Shown here: positions 62,201-64,000 of the stretch, one piece after another
Position numbering within the stretch: position 1 is the stretch's first letter
Layout of the letters: each line of letters opens with the position of its first letter
Assembly (NCBI GenBank): GCA_946699065.1
Contig: CAMPDV010000856.1
Coordinates: forward strand, 105,066-169,065
From: Loxodes magnus
Lineage: Eukaryota; Ciliophora; Karyorelictea; Loxodida; Loxodidae
Direction: 5' to 3'
Length of the DNA: 64,000 nucleotides
Notes under the pieces: model-generated
Database searches by the model: none
What the model was told of the DNA's origin: nothing
What the model saw: only the letters and a program-made list of their open reading frames with translations
Position numbers and translations under genes: made by a program

Positions 62201-64000
62201 TAGCCACAGCATATACATAACTAGTGTGACCACTCATGGTCTTACAGGTACCTGTCTTGACGTCCCATAGTCTCACCGTCTAATCTCAACTTCCCGATAC
62301 GATGAACTCTGAATCACTGGATATAGTCACAGCACATACCTAATGTGTGTGACCACTCATGGTCTTACAGGTACCTGTCTTGACGTCCCATAGTCTCACC
62401 GTCTAATCTCCACTTCCCGATACGATGAACTCTGAATCACTGGATATAGCCACAGCACATACCTAATGTGTGTGACCACTCATGGTCTTACAGGTACCTG
62501 TCTTGACGTCCCATAGTCTCACCGTCTAATCTCCACTTCCCGATACGATGAACTCTGAATCACTGGATATAGCCACAGCATATACATAACTAGTGTGACC
62601 ACTCATGGTCTTACAGGTACCTGTCTTGACGTCCCATAGTCTCACCGTCTAATCATAACTTCCCGATACGATGAACTCTGAATCACTGGATATAGCCACA
62701 GCATATACATAACTAGTGTGACCACTCATGGTCTTACAGGTACCTGTCTTGACGTCCCATAGTCTCACCGTCTAATCTCAACTTCCCGATACGATGAACT
62801 CTGAATCACTTGATATAGCCACAACATATACAGAATTAGTGTGACCACTCATGGTCTTACAGGTACCTGTCTTGACGTCCCATAGTCTCACCGTATAATC
62901 TCCACTTCCCGATACGATGAACTCTGAATCACTGGATATAGCCACAGCATATACATAACTAGTGTGACCACTCATGGTCTTACAGGTACCTGTATTGACG
63001 TCCCATAGTCTCACCGTATAATCTGCACTTCCCGATACGATGAACTCTGAATCACTGGATATAGTCACAGCATATACCTAATGTGTGTGACCACTCATGG
63101 TCTTACAGGTACCTGTCTTGACGTCCCATAGTCTCACCGTCTAATCATAACTTCCCGATACGATGAACTCTGAATCACTGGATATAGTCACAGCACATAC
63201 CTAATGTGTGTGACCACTCATGGTCTTACAGGTACCTGTCTTGACGTCCCATAGTCTCACCGTCTAATCATAACTTCCCGATACGATGAACTCTGAATCA
63301 CTGGATATAGCCACAGCATATACATAACTAGTGTGACCACTCATGGTCTTACAGGTACCTGTCTTGACGTCCCATAGTCTCACCGTCTAATCTCCACTTC
63401 CCGATACGATGAACTCTGAATCAATGGATATAGCCACAGCATATACATAACTAGTGTGACCACTCATGGTCTTACAGGTACCTGTCTTGACGTCCCATAG
63501 TCTCACCGTATTATCATAACTTCCCGATACGATGAACTCTGAATCACTGGATATAGTCACAGCACATACCTAATGTGTGTGACCACTCATGGTCTTACAG
63601 GTACCTGTCTTGACGTCCCATAGTCTCACCGTATTATCATAACTTCCCGATACGATGAACTCTGAATCACTGGATATAGTCACAGCACATACCTAATGTG
63701 TGTGACCACTCATGGTCTTACAGGTACCTGTCTTGACGTCCCATAGTCTCACCGTATAATCTGCACTTCCCGATACGATGAACTCTGAATCACTGGATAT
63801 AGCCACAGCACATACCTAATGTGTGTGACCACTCATGGTCTTACAGGTACCTGTCTTGACGTCCCATAGTCTCACCGTCTAATCATAACTTCCCGATACG
63901 ATGAACTCTGAATCACTGGATATAACCACGGCATATACATAACTAGTGTGACCACTCATGGTCTTACAGGTACCTGTCTTGACGTCCCATAGTCTCACCG
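11290..64000 (-). CDS. Giant WD40 reading frame interrupted by TAG/TGA/TAA codons (partial)
   Basis: From the 1-base insertion at 11288/11289 to the right edge, every stop-free piece lies in one minus-strand phase: about 17,570 codons and 428 blades without a frameshift. The only length change is an in-frame 72-bp loss near 13.35 kb. The frame is cut by many TAG codons (codons 18 and 39), some TGA codons (39 and 41), seven TAG codons at codon 9, and one TAA. Read with the standard code it is a string of 1-7 blade fragments and would be a pseudogene array. Read with TAG/TAA as Gln or Glu and TGA as Trp it is one open frame giving canonical WD40 sequence throughout. No start, signal peptide, effector domain (NACHT, NB-ARC, kinase) or terminus is visible; the 5' end would lie beyond 64000. 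Frame preservation is seen directly; the coding status is inference. Confidence 0.35.
12468..12470 (-). other. In-frame TGA at codon 41 (copy 2)
   Basis: Identical to 860-862, in the clean duplicate, so the codon is not a sequencing error of the left end. Confidence 0.85.
13338..13388 (-). repeat. Truncated 51-bp unit, copy 2
   Basis: This has the same 72-bp in-frame deletion junction as at 1606-1656, in a matching neighbourhood: a preceding unit with ATAACCACGG and a following run with the same variant order. It is the only interruption of 123-bp periodicity between 11.29 kb and 64 kb. From here rightward the period is exact. Confidence 0.9.
14680..17530 (-). repeat. Higher-order block A, copy 1 (~23 units)
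   Basis: This block of variant units recurs 5,535 bp (45 units) downstream at 20.22-23.07 kb and a further 10,578 bp (86 units) on at 30.79-33.65 kb. Markers in order are ATAACCACGG (14724), TCAACGTATA (Leu at codon 20), two units with TGA at codon 39 (about 16950 and 17076), and a 142-residue stop-free piece 17076-17504. Resemblance to the 45-unit-shifted copy extends less exactly to about 18.5 kb. Parts also resemble 3.3-5.9 kb. Confidence 0.8.
17076..17078 (-). other. In-frame TGA at codon 39 (representative)
   Basis: The unit reads GAT TGA GTA TAT, giving D-TGA-V. About fifteen such units occur, near 5460, 6077, 16950, 17076, 17812, 18305, 22611, 23347, 23838, 25071, 33064, 33189, 41676, 42291 and 57297. 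All carry the linked synonymous GGT to GGG at Gly35. The one related unit without a stop (near 56070) has TGT (Cys). Confidence 0.85.
18765..18767 (-). other. In-frame TAG at codon 9 in a linked TTA-TAG variant
   Basis: Ser8-Glu9 (TCA GAG) is replaced by TTA TAG. The same change occurs at 11334, 19749, 24177, 24792, 29220 and 30081, always with the LSV form of codons 41-1 in the same unit. The seven copies therefore descend from one changed unit. Confidence 0.85.
20215..23065 (-). repeat. Higher-order block A, copy 2
   Basis: This copy matches 14.68-17.53 kb at an offset of exactly 45 units. The 142-residue stop-free pieces (17076-17504 and 22611-23039) translate identically. Differences are confined to a few codons, for example one of the paired TGA-39 units is replaced near 22480, as expected if gene conversion edits single blades within a duplicated block. 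Confidence 0.8.
27348..28136 (-). CDS. Stop-free WD40 piece, 262 residues
   Basis: Six complete blades lie between TAG codons. Codon 18 reads Asn, then five Tyr. Two blades carry Val at codon 1 (YVYVV, NSVYVV) and one carries Ile at codon 6 (AISID). It is related to 39648-40313 at an offset near 100 units and to 7616-8035. Confidence 0.35.
   Translation of the reverse strand: MAISSDSEFIVSGSYDNTVRLWDVKTGTCKTMSGHTSYVYAVAISSDSEFIVSGSGDYTVRLWDVKTGTCKTMSGHTSYVYVVAISSDSEFIVSGSYDYTVRLWDVKTGTCKTMSGHTSYVYAVAISIDSEFIVSGSYDYTVRLWDVKTGTCKTMSGHTSYVYAVAISSDSEFIVSGSGDYTVRLWDVKTGTCKTMSGHTNSVYVVAISSDSEFIVSGSGDYTVRLWDVKTGTCKTMSGHTSYVYAVAISSDSEFIVSGSGD
28086..29041 (-). repeat. Higher-order block B, copy 2
   Basis: The variant order is the same as at 7985-8940, and the 139-residue piece 28455-28874 translates identically to 8354-8773. 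The similarity also extends leftward into the stop-poor run 27348-28136, which resembles 39648-40313. Confidence 0.75.
30793..33650 (-). repeat. Higher-order block A, copy 3
   Basis: This copy lies 86 units from copy 2. The piece at 31959-32510 has one more unit than its counterpart (21381-21809), and spacing returns to 86 units by 32760, so a unit gain and a compensating loss lie inside. Both TGA-39 units (about 33066 and 33189) are kept as in copy 1. Confidence 0.8.
31959..32510 (-). CDS. Stop-free WD40 piece, 183 residues
   Basis: Four blades in a two-unit alternation (Val3/Tyr16-Asn18, then Ala3/Gly16-Tyr18), repeated twice. This is a visible two-unit internal duplication relative to the 142-residue counterpart at 21381-21809. 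Confidence 0.32.
   Translation of the reverse strand: MRLWDVKTGTCKTMSGHTSYVYAVVISSDSEFIVSGSYDNTVRLWDVKTGTCKTMSGHTSYVYAVAISSDSEFIVSGSGDYTVRLWDVKTGTCKTMSGHTSYVYAVVISSDSEFIVSGSYDNTVRLWDVKTGTCKTMSGHTSYVYAVAISSDSEFIVSGSGDYTVRLWDVKTGTCKTMSGHTH
34140..34262 (-). repeat. Unusual unit with Ser-Leu-Val-Arg-Ser junction
   Basis: The plus strand reads CACAGATCTTACTAAACTAG, giving S-L-V-R-S at codons 38-41 and 1. Leu39 is unique in the window as far as I can see. It lies immediately right-to-left next to the only TAA unit, so two private changes are neighbours. Limits are approximate. Confidence 0.65.
34266..34268 (-). other. Single in-frame TAA at codon 8
   Basis: TCA (Ser8) is changed to TAA in one unit (plus strand AACTCTTAATC). 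It is the only TAA I found in the WD40 frame. It is a single base change at an otherwise constant codon, so it looks like a private mutation rather than a variant spread through the array. Confidence 0.85.
34862..37186 (-). repeat. 2.3-kb block duplicated at the right edge, copy 1
   Basis: This block matches 61.68-64.00 kb at an offset of 26,814 bp (218 units). Shared rare markers are TCTTAACTTCC (35349 versus 62163), two TCTCAACTTCC units, and the 96-residue piece 35964-36254. Left of 34.86 kb the two loci diverge. Part of it (36.2-37.0 kb) also resembles 53.8-54.1 and 55.2-56.0 kb. Confidence 0.82.
38664..39329 (-). CDS. Stop-free WD40 piece, 221 residues
   Basis: Five blades follow an Ala16-Lys18 first blade. 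Two NSVYVV blades alternate with YVYAV blades. It ends at a TAG at codon 18 (38664) and is bounded above by a TAG at codon 39. It overlaps nothing else and shows no start or end signals of its own. Confidence 0.32.
   Translation of the reverse strand: MAISSDSEFIVSGSADKTVRLWDVKTGTCKTMSGHTNSVYVVAISSDSEFIVSGSYDYTVRLWDVKTGTCKTMSGHTSYVYAVAISIDSEFIVSGSGDYTVRLWDVKTGTCKTMSGHTSYVYAVAISSDSEFIVSGSGDYTVRLWDVKTGTCKTMSGHTNSVYVVAISSDSEFIVSGSGDYTVRLWDVKTGTCKTMSGHTSYVYAVAISSDSEFIVSGSGD
39648..40313 (-). CDS. Stop-free WD40 piece, 221 residues
   Basis: Five blades; a close relative of 27348-28136, with one blade fewer and a hybrid N-S-V-Y-A-V blade that combines the NS and AV forms seen separately elsewhere. 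This hybrid suggests exchange within a unit between codons 39 and 1. Confidence 0.32.
   Translation of the reverse strand: MAISSDSEFIVSGSYDNTVRLWDVKTGTCKTMSGHTSYVYAVAISSDSEFIVSGSGDYTVRLWDVKTGTCKTMSGHTSYVYVVAISSDSEFIVSGSGDYTVRLWDVKTGTCKTMSGHTSYVYAVAISIDSEFIVSGSGDYTVRLWDVKTGTCKTMSGHTNSVYAVAISSDSEFIVSGSGDYTVRLWDVKTGTCKTMSGHTSYVYAVAISSDSEFIVSGSGD
40262..41100 (-). repeat. Higher-order block B, copy 3 (one unit shorter)
   Basis: The variant order matches copy 2, but the stop-free piece 40632-40928 is 98 residues rather than 139: exactly one 41-residue blade is missing. This is a clear single-unit deletion by unequal exchange or slippage. Confidence 0.72.
42846..43757 (-). CDS. Longest stop-free WD40 piece, 303 residues
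   Basis: This piece runs between a TAG at codon 39 (just above 43757) and a TAG at codon 18 (42846-42848). It holds seven complete WD-to-GH segments, with codon 18 reading Tyr, Tyr, Tyr, Lys, Lys, Tyr, Tyr. That is just enough for one closed seven-bladed propeller, the usual WD40 fold. One blade has Asn at codon 26, one has the NSVYVV form and one has Val at codon 3. There is no ATG or upstream start context and no non-WD40 sequence, so I do not claim an independent gene. Confidence 0.4.
   Translation of the reverse strand: MAISSDSEFIVSGSYDYTVRLWDVKTGTCKTMSGHTSYVYAVAISIDSEFIVSGSGDYTVRLWDVKTGTCKTMSGHTSYVYAVVISSDSEFIVSGSYDYTVRLWDVKTGTCKTMSGHTNSVYVVAISSDSEFIVSGSYDKTVRLWDVKTGTCKTMSGHTSYVYAVAISSDSEFIVSGSYDKTVRLWDVKTGTCKTMSGHTSYVYAVAISSDSEFIVSGSGDYTVRLWDVNTGTCKTMSGHTSYVYAVAISSDSEFIVSGSGDYTVRLWDVKTGTCKTMSGHTSYVYAVAISSDSEFIVSGSYD
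44322..45110 (-). CDS. Stop-free WD40 piece, 262 residues
   Basis: Six blades. The blade order from the second blade on resembles 42846-43757, including one Asn26 blade, but it begins with an Ala16-Lys18 blade. It ends at TAG codon 18 (44322). Confidence 0.35.
   Translation of the reverse strand: MAISSDSEFIVSGSADKTVRLWDVKTGTCKTMSGHTSYVYVVAISSDSEFIVSGSYDYTVRLWDVKTGTCKTMSGHTSYVYAVAISIDSEFIVSGSGDYTVRLWDVKTGTCKTMSGHTSYVYAVAISSDSEFIVSGSYDYTVRLWDVKTGTCKTMSGHTSYVYAVAISSDSEFIVSGSGDYTVRLWDVNTGTCKTMSGHTSYVYAVAISSDSEFIVSGSGDYTVRLWDVKTGTCKTMSGHTSYVYAVAISSDSEFIVSGSYD
45465..46448 (-). repeat. 984-bp tandem duplication, copy 1 (8 units)
   Basis: This eight-unit block abuts an almost identical second copy. 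The 262-residue stop-free pieces 45675-46463 and 46659-47447 give identical proteins. The first visible divergence is at the far edge (CAGCACATACC near 46459 versus CAGCATATACC near 47443). Very recent tandem duplication is the simplest reading. Confidence 0.85.
45675..46463 (-). CDS. Stop-free WD40 piece, 262 residues (duplicate 1)
   Basis: Six blades with two Asn26 blades and one Lys18 blade. The translation is identical to 46659-47447 in the adjacent 984-bp duplicate. Confidence 0.35.
   Translation of the reverse strand: MAISSDSEFIVSGSYDNTVRLWDVKTGTCKTMSGHTSYVYVVAISSDSEFIVSGSYDKTVRLWDVKTGTCKTMSGHTSYVYAVAISSDSEFIVSGSGDYTVRLWDVNTGTCKTMSGHTSYVYAVAISSDSEFIVSGSGDYTVRLWDVKTGTCKTMSGHTSYVYAVAISSDSEFIVSGSGDYTVRLWDVKTGTCKTMSGHTSYVYAVAISSDSEFIVSGSGDYTVRLWDVNTGTCKTMSGHTSYVYAVAISSDSEFIVSGSYD
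46449..47432 (-). repeat. 984-bp tandem duplication, copy 2 (8 units)
   Basis: This is the second, directly adjacent copy of the eight-unit block. It includes the same Asn26 units (CTGTATTGACG on the plus strand) and the same Lys18 and Asn18 order as copy 1. Confidence 0.85.
46659..47447 (-). CDS. Stop-free WD40 piece, 262 residues (duplicate 2)
   Basis: This is the second copy of the piece at 45675-46463 with no amino acid change, so duplication is younger than the typical rate of blade change in this array. Confidence 0.35.
   Translation of the reverse strand: MAISSDSEFIVSGSYDNTVRLWDVKTGTCKTMSGHTSYVYVVAISSDSEFIVSGSYDKTVRLWDVKTGTCKTMSGHTSYVYAVAISSDSEFIVSGSGDYTVRLWDVNTGTCKTMSGHTSYVYAVAISSDSEFIVSGSGDYTVRLWDVKTGTCKTMSGHTSYVYAVAISSDSEFIVSGSGDYTVRLWDVKTGTCKTMSGHTSYVYAVAISSDSEFIVSGSGDYTVRLWDVNTGTCKTMSGHTSYVYAVAISSDSEFIVSGSYD
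47450..48187 (-). repeat. 738-bp tandem block, copy 1 (6 units)
   Basis: This six-unit block contains the 242-residue stop-free piece 47457-48185. It is repeated directly next door and again near 50.40-51.14 kb. Copy 1 keeps a YVYVV blade and a Lys18 where the next copy has YVYAV and Asn18. Confidence 0.8.
47457..48185 (-). CDS. Stop-free WD40 piece, 242 residues
   Basis: Six WD motifs. It ends with GHTH immediately before a TAG at codon 39 on the next-lower unit, a different kind of boundary from the TAG-18 ends of most pieces. It is nearly identical to 48195-48923. Confidence 0.33.
   Translation of the reverse strand: MAISSDSEFIVSGSYDNTVRLWDVKTGTCKTMSGHTSYVYVVAISSDSEFIVSGSYDKTVRLWDVKTGTCKTMSGHTSYVYAVAISSDSEFIVSGSGDYTVRLWDVKTGTCKTMSGHTSYVYAVAISSDSEFIVSGSYDYTVRLWDVKTGTCKTMSGHTSYVYAVAISIDSEFIVSGSGDYTVRLWDVKTGTCKTMSGHTSYVYAVAISSDSEFIVSGSGDYTVRLWDVKTGTCKTMSGHTH
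48188..48925 (-). repeat. 738-bp tandem block, copy 2 (6 units)
   Basis: This block is adjacent to copy 1 and nearly identical. It is also the left end of a larger segment (48.19-49.92 kb) that recurs 2,214 bp (18 units) later at 50.40-52.13 kb, so duplications are nested. Confidence 0.8.
48195..48923 (-). CDS. Stop-free WD40 piece, 242 residues
   Basis: Tandem partner of 47457-48185. It differs at the second blade (YVYAV, Asn18 instead of YVYVV, Lys18). It is bounded on both sides by HT-H-TAG junctions. Confidence 0.33.
   Translation of the reverse strand: MAISSDSEFIVSGSYDNTVRLWDVKTGTCKTMSGHTSYVYAVAISSDSEFIVSGSYDNTVRLWDVKTGTCKTMSGHTSYVYAVAISSDSEFIVSGSGDYTVRLWDVKTGTCKTMSGHTSYVYAVAISSDSEFIVSGSYDYTVRLWDVKTGTCKTMSGHTSYVYAVAISIDSEFIVSGSGDYTVRLWDVKTGTCKTMSGHTSYVYAVAISSDSEFIVSGSGDYTVRLWDVKTGTCKTMSGHTH
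49917..50399 (-). CDS. Stop-free WD40 piece, 160 residues
   Basis: Four WD motifs including one Lys18 and one Asn26 blade; corresponds to part of the 262-residue pieces at 45675 and 46659. It is bounded above by GTATAATCTGCAC-type Ala16 units and HT-H-TAG. Confidence 0.3.
   Translation of the reverse strand: MAISSDSEFIVSGSYDNTVRLWDVKTGTCKTMSGHTSYVYVVAISSDSEFIVSGSYDKTVRLWDVKTGTCKTMSGHTSYVYAVAISSDSEFIVSGSGDYTVRLWDVNTGTCKTMSGHTSYVYAVAISSDSEFIVSGSGDYTVRLWDVKTGTCKTMSGHTH
50402..52130 (-). repeat. 18-unit-offset duplicate of 48.19-49.92 kb
   Basis: The stop-free pieces 50409-51137 and 51456-51875 correspond to 48195-48923 and 49242-49661 at an offset of exactly 2,214 bp. The match ends near 52.19 kb, where GTATAATCTGCAC replaces the GTATAATCTCCAC of the first copy. 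One Tyr/Gly change at codon 16 separates the 242-residue pieces. Confidence 0.8.
50409..51137 (-). CDS. Stop-free WD40 piece, 242 residues
   Basis: Third member of the 47457/48195 family, 18 units from the second. It has Gly rather than Tyr at codon 16 of the fourth blade, a change at a predicted top-face position. Confidence 0.33.
   Translation of the reverse strand: MAISSDSEFIVSGSYDNTVRLWDVKTGTCKTMSGHTSYVYAVAISSDSEFIVSGSYDNTVRLWDVKTGTCKTMSGHTSYVYAVAISSDSEFIVSGSGDYTVRLWDVKTGTCKTMSGHTSYVYAVAISSDSEFIVSGSGDYTVRLWDVKTGTCKTMSGHTSYVYAVAISIDSEFIVSGSGDYTVRLWDVKTGTCKTMSGHTSYVYAVAISSDSEFIVSGSGDYTVRLWDVKTGTCKTMSGHTH
56040..56162 (-). repeat. Most divergent WD40 unit
   Basis: This unit combines Asn in place of the WD-pair Asp (RLWNV), Asp-Cys at 38-39, Arg41 and Ser1 (GHTDCVRSV); the unit just above it has Arg16 (SGSRDN). 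Several of these are single occurrences in the window. It may be an older, less homogenised blade. Limits are approximate to one unit. Confidence 0.7.
57842..58900 (-). repeat. Block duplicated 19 units later
   Basis: The ordered units (Ala16 with TAG junctions, a TATAACCACAG unit, two ATAACCACGG units, then the 60-residue piece 58527-58709) recur at 60.18-61.3 kb, offset 2,337 bp. A shorter related run sits 13 units earlier, from about 56.25 kb. This indicates local expansion of Ala16/Val3 blades. Confidence 0.7.
58713..59201 (-). CDS. Stop-free WD40 piece, 162 residues
   Basis: Four blades, all Gly16-Tyr18, one with NSVYVV and one with Ile6. It sits in the otherwise TAG-rich 52-64 kb part. 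The corresponding locus 19 units on (61050-61292) is shorter because its last blades end in TAG. Confidence 0.3.
   Translation of the reverse strand: MRLWDVKTGTCKTMSGHTSYVYAVAISIDSEFIVSGSGDYTVRLWDVKTGTCKTMSGHTSYVYAVAISSDSEFIVSGSGDYTVRLWDVKTGTCKTMSGHTNSVYVVAISSDSEFIVSGSGDYTVRLWDVKTGTCKTMSGHTSYVYAVAISSDSEFIVSGSGD
61676..64000 (-). repeat. 2.3-kb block duplicated at the right edge, copy 2
   Basis: This is the 218-unit-offset partner of 34.86-37.19 kb. The match is still running when the window ends, so the duplicated segment is longer than 2.3 kb. The 96-residue piece 62778-63068 translates identically to 35964-36254. Confidence 0.82.

Larger units (their letters stand above)
1..64000 (-). repeat. 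Tandem array of ~520 WD40-encoding 123-bp units
   Basis: The entire window is a head-to-tail array of a 123-bp unit that encodes a 41-residue WD40 blade on the minus strand. I number codons from the Ala that starts [10 protein letters not shown]. Landmarks are S13-G14-S15, the turn Asp at 17, the Trp-Asp pair at 23-24 (RLWDV), Gly28-Thr-Cys30, and the Gly-His pair at 35-36 (SGHT). These are the diagnostic WD40 positions. Variable codons are 1, 3, 16, 18, 20, 26, 38, 39 and 41; most others are invariant, including third bases. The other five frames contain constant stops in a standard unit. WD40 blades normally form closed propellers of about seven blades used for protein binding; hundreds in a row is far beyond a normal protein. 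No unit boundary shows intron-like sequence. The array continues past both window ends. The repeat and domain family are clear; whether it is expressed is not. Confidence 0.97.

Noticed and set aside
1..64000. CRISPR array
   Set aside because: Units are contiguous 123-bp coding repeats with no unique spacers, and variation follows codons.
1..64000. About one hundred separate small genes
   Set aside because: The short open pieces start at internal GTG or ATG codons of the same blade and end at TAG, TGA or TAA inside the next blades. None has its own leader, spacing or non-WD40 sequence. They are fragments of one frame; I list only the longest.
1..64000. Introns removing the stop-containing units
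   Set aside because: Donor-like GTAAGA and CAGGTACCT occur in every unit, but there is no polypyrimidine tract or unit-specific difference between stop and non-stop units that splicing could use.
11290..64000. In-frame stops as sequencing errors
   Set aside because: The same TAG and TGA variants recur in many units and in duplicated blocks with linked synonymous markers, in the region where indel errors are absent.
1..64000. Coding on the plus strand or in other minus frames
   Set aside because: In a standard unit each of the other five frames has a constant stop, so none stays open beyond about one unit.
1..64000. Insertion sequence, phage, rRNA or tRNA genes, replication origin
   Set aside because: No sequence other than the 123-bp unit and its variants is present.

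Overview
The whole 64 kb window is one tandem array of a 123-bp unit, about 520 copies in head-to-tail order. Read on the minus strand, each unit encodes exactly one 41-residue WD40 repeat (one beta-propeller blade). I see no non-array gene, no RNA gene, no identifiable regulatory region and no unique flanking DNA. The array runs off both ends of the window. The other five frames carry a stop in essentially every standard unit, so only the WD40 frame can code.

Layout: (1) 1 to about 6.5 kb is array with roughly 25-30 single-base indels, densest at the left end. This looks like unpolished sequence near a contig end, because a duplicate of part of it at 12.2-14.7 kb lacks those indels. (2) About 6.5-11.29 kb is one uninterrupted frame phase, ended by a 1-base insertion at 11288/11289. 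(3) From 11.29 kb to 64.0 kb (52.7 kb, about 428 units) the frame is never lost. From 13.39 kb onward the period is exactly 123 bp for about 411 units. This frame is nevertheless cut into pieces by in-frame TAG (very many), TGA (about 17 in the window) and TAA (one found) codons. (4) 42.8-51.1 kb is poorest in these codons. It holds most of the long stop-free pieces, including one of 303 residues, enough for a complete seven-bladed propeller.

The main puzzle is the nature of the stops. Nearly all sit at the codons that also vary in amino acid between units: codon 18 (TAG/TAT/AAT/AAG), codon 39 (TAG/TAT/TGA/TGT/TCT) and codon 41 (TGA/TAT/TGT/TTA/AGA). Codons 16, 39 and 41 match, by motif, the top-face interaction positions of WD40 blades. 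TGA falls where canonical WD40 repeats often have Trp, and TAG falls where Gln, Glu, Lys or Asn is common. No unit contains a CAA or CAG Gln codon. Two readings remain: a nuclear code with reassigned stops (TAG/TAA as Gln or Glu, TGA as Trp) and a titin-scale WD40 gene or a reservoir of blades, or a decayed WD40 gene amplified as a coding-derived minisatellite. The sequence alone cannot decide.

Higher-order structure is extensive. Blocks of 6, 8, 18, 19, 45, 86 and 218 units recur with near identity, showing growth by segmental duplication, unequal exchange and gene conversion. The organism cannot be named. A eukaryote (protist, fungus or similar) is the more natural guess from array size and lack of other genes; bacteria with near-identical WD40 arrays are not excluded.
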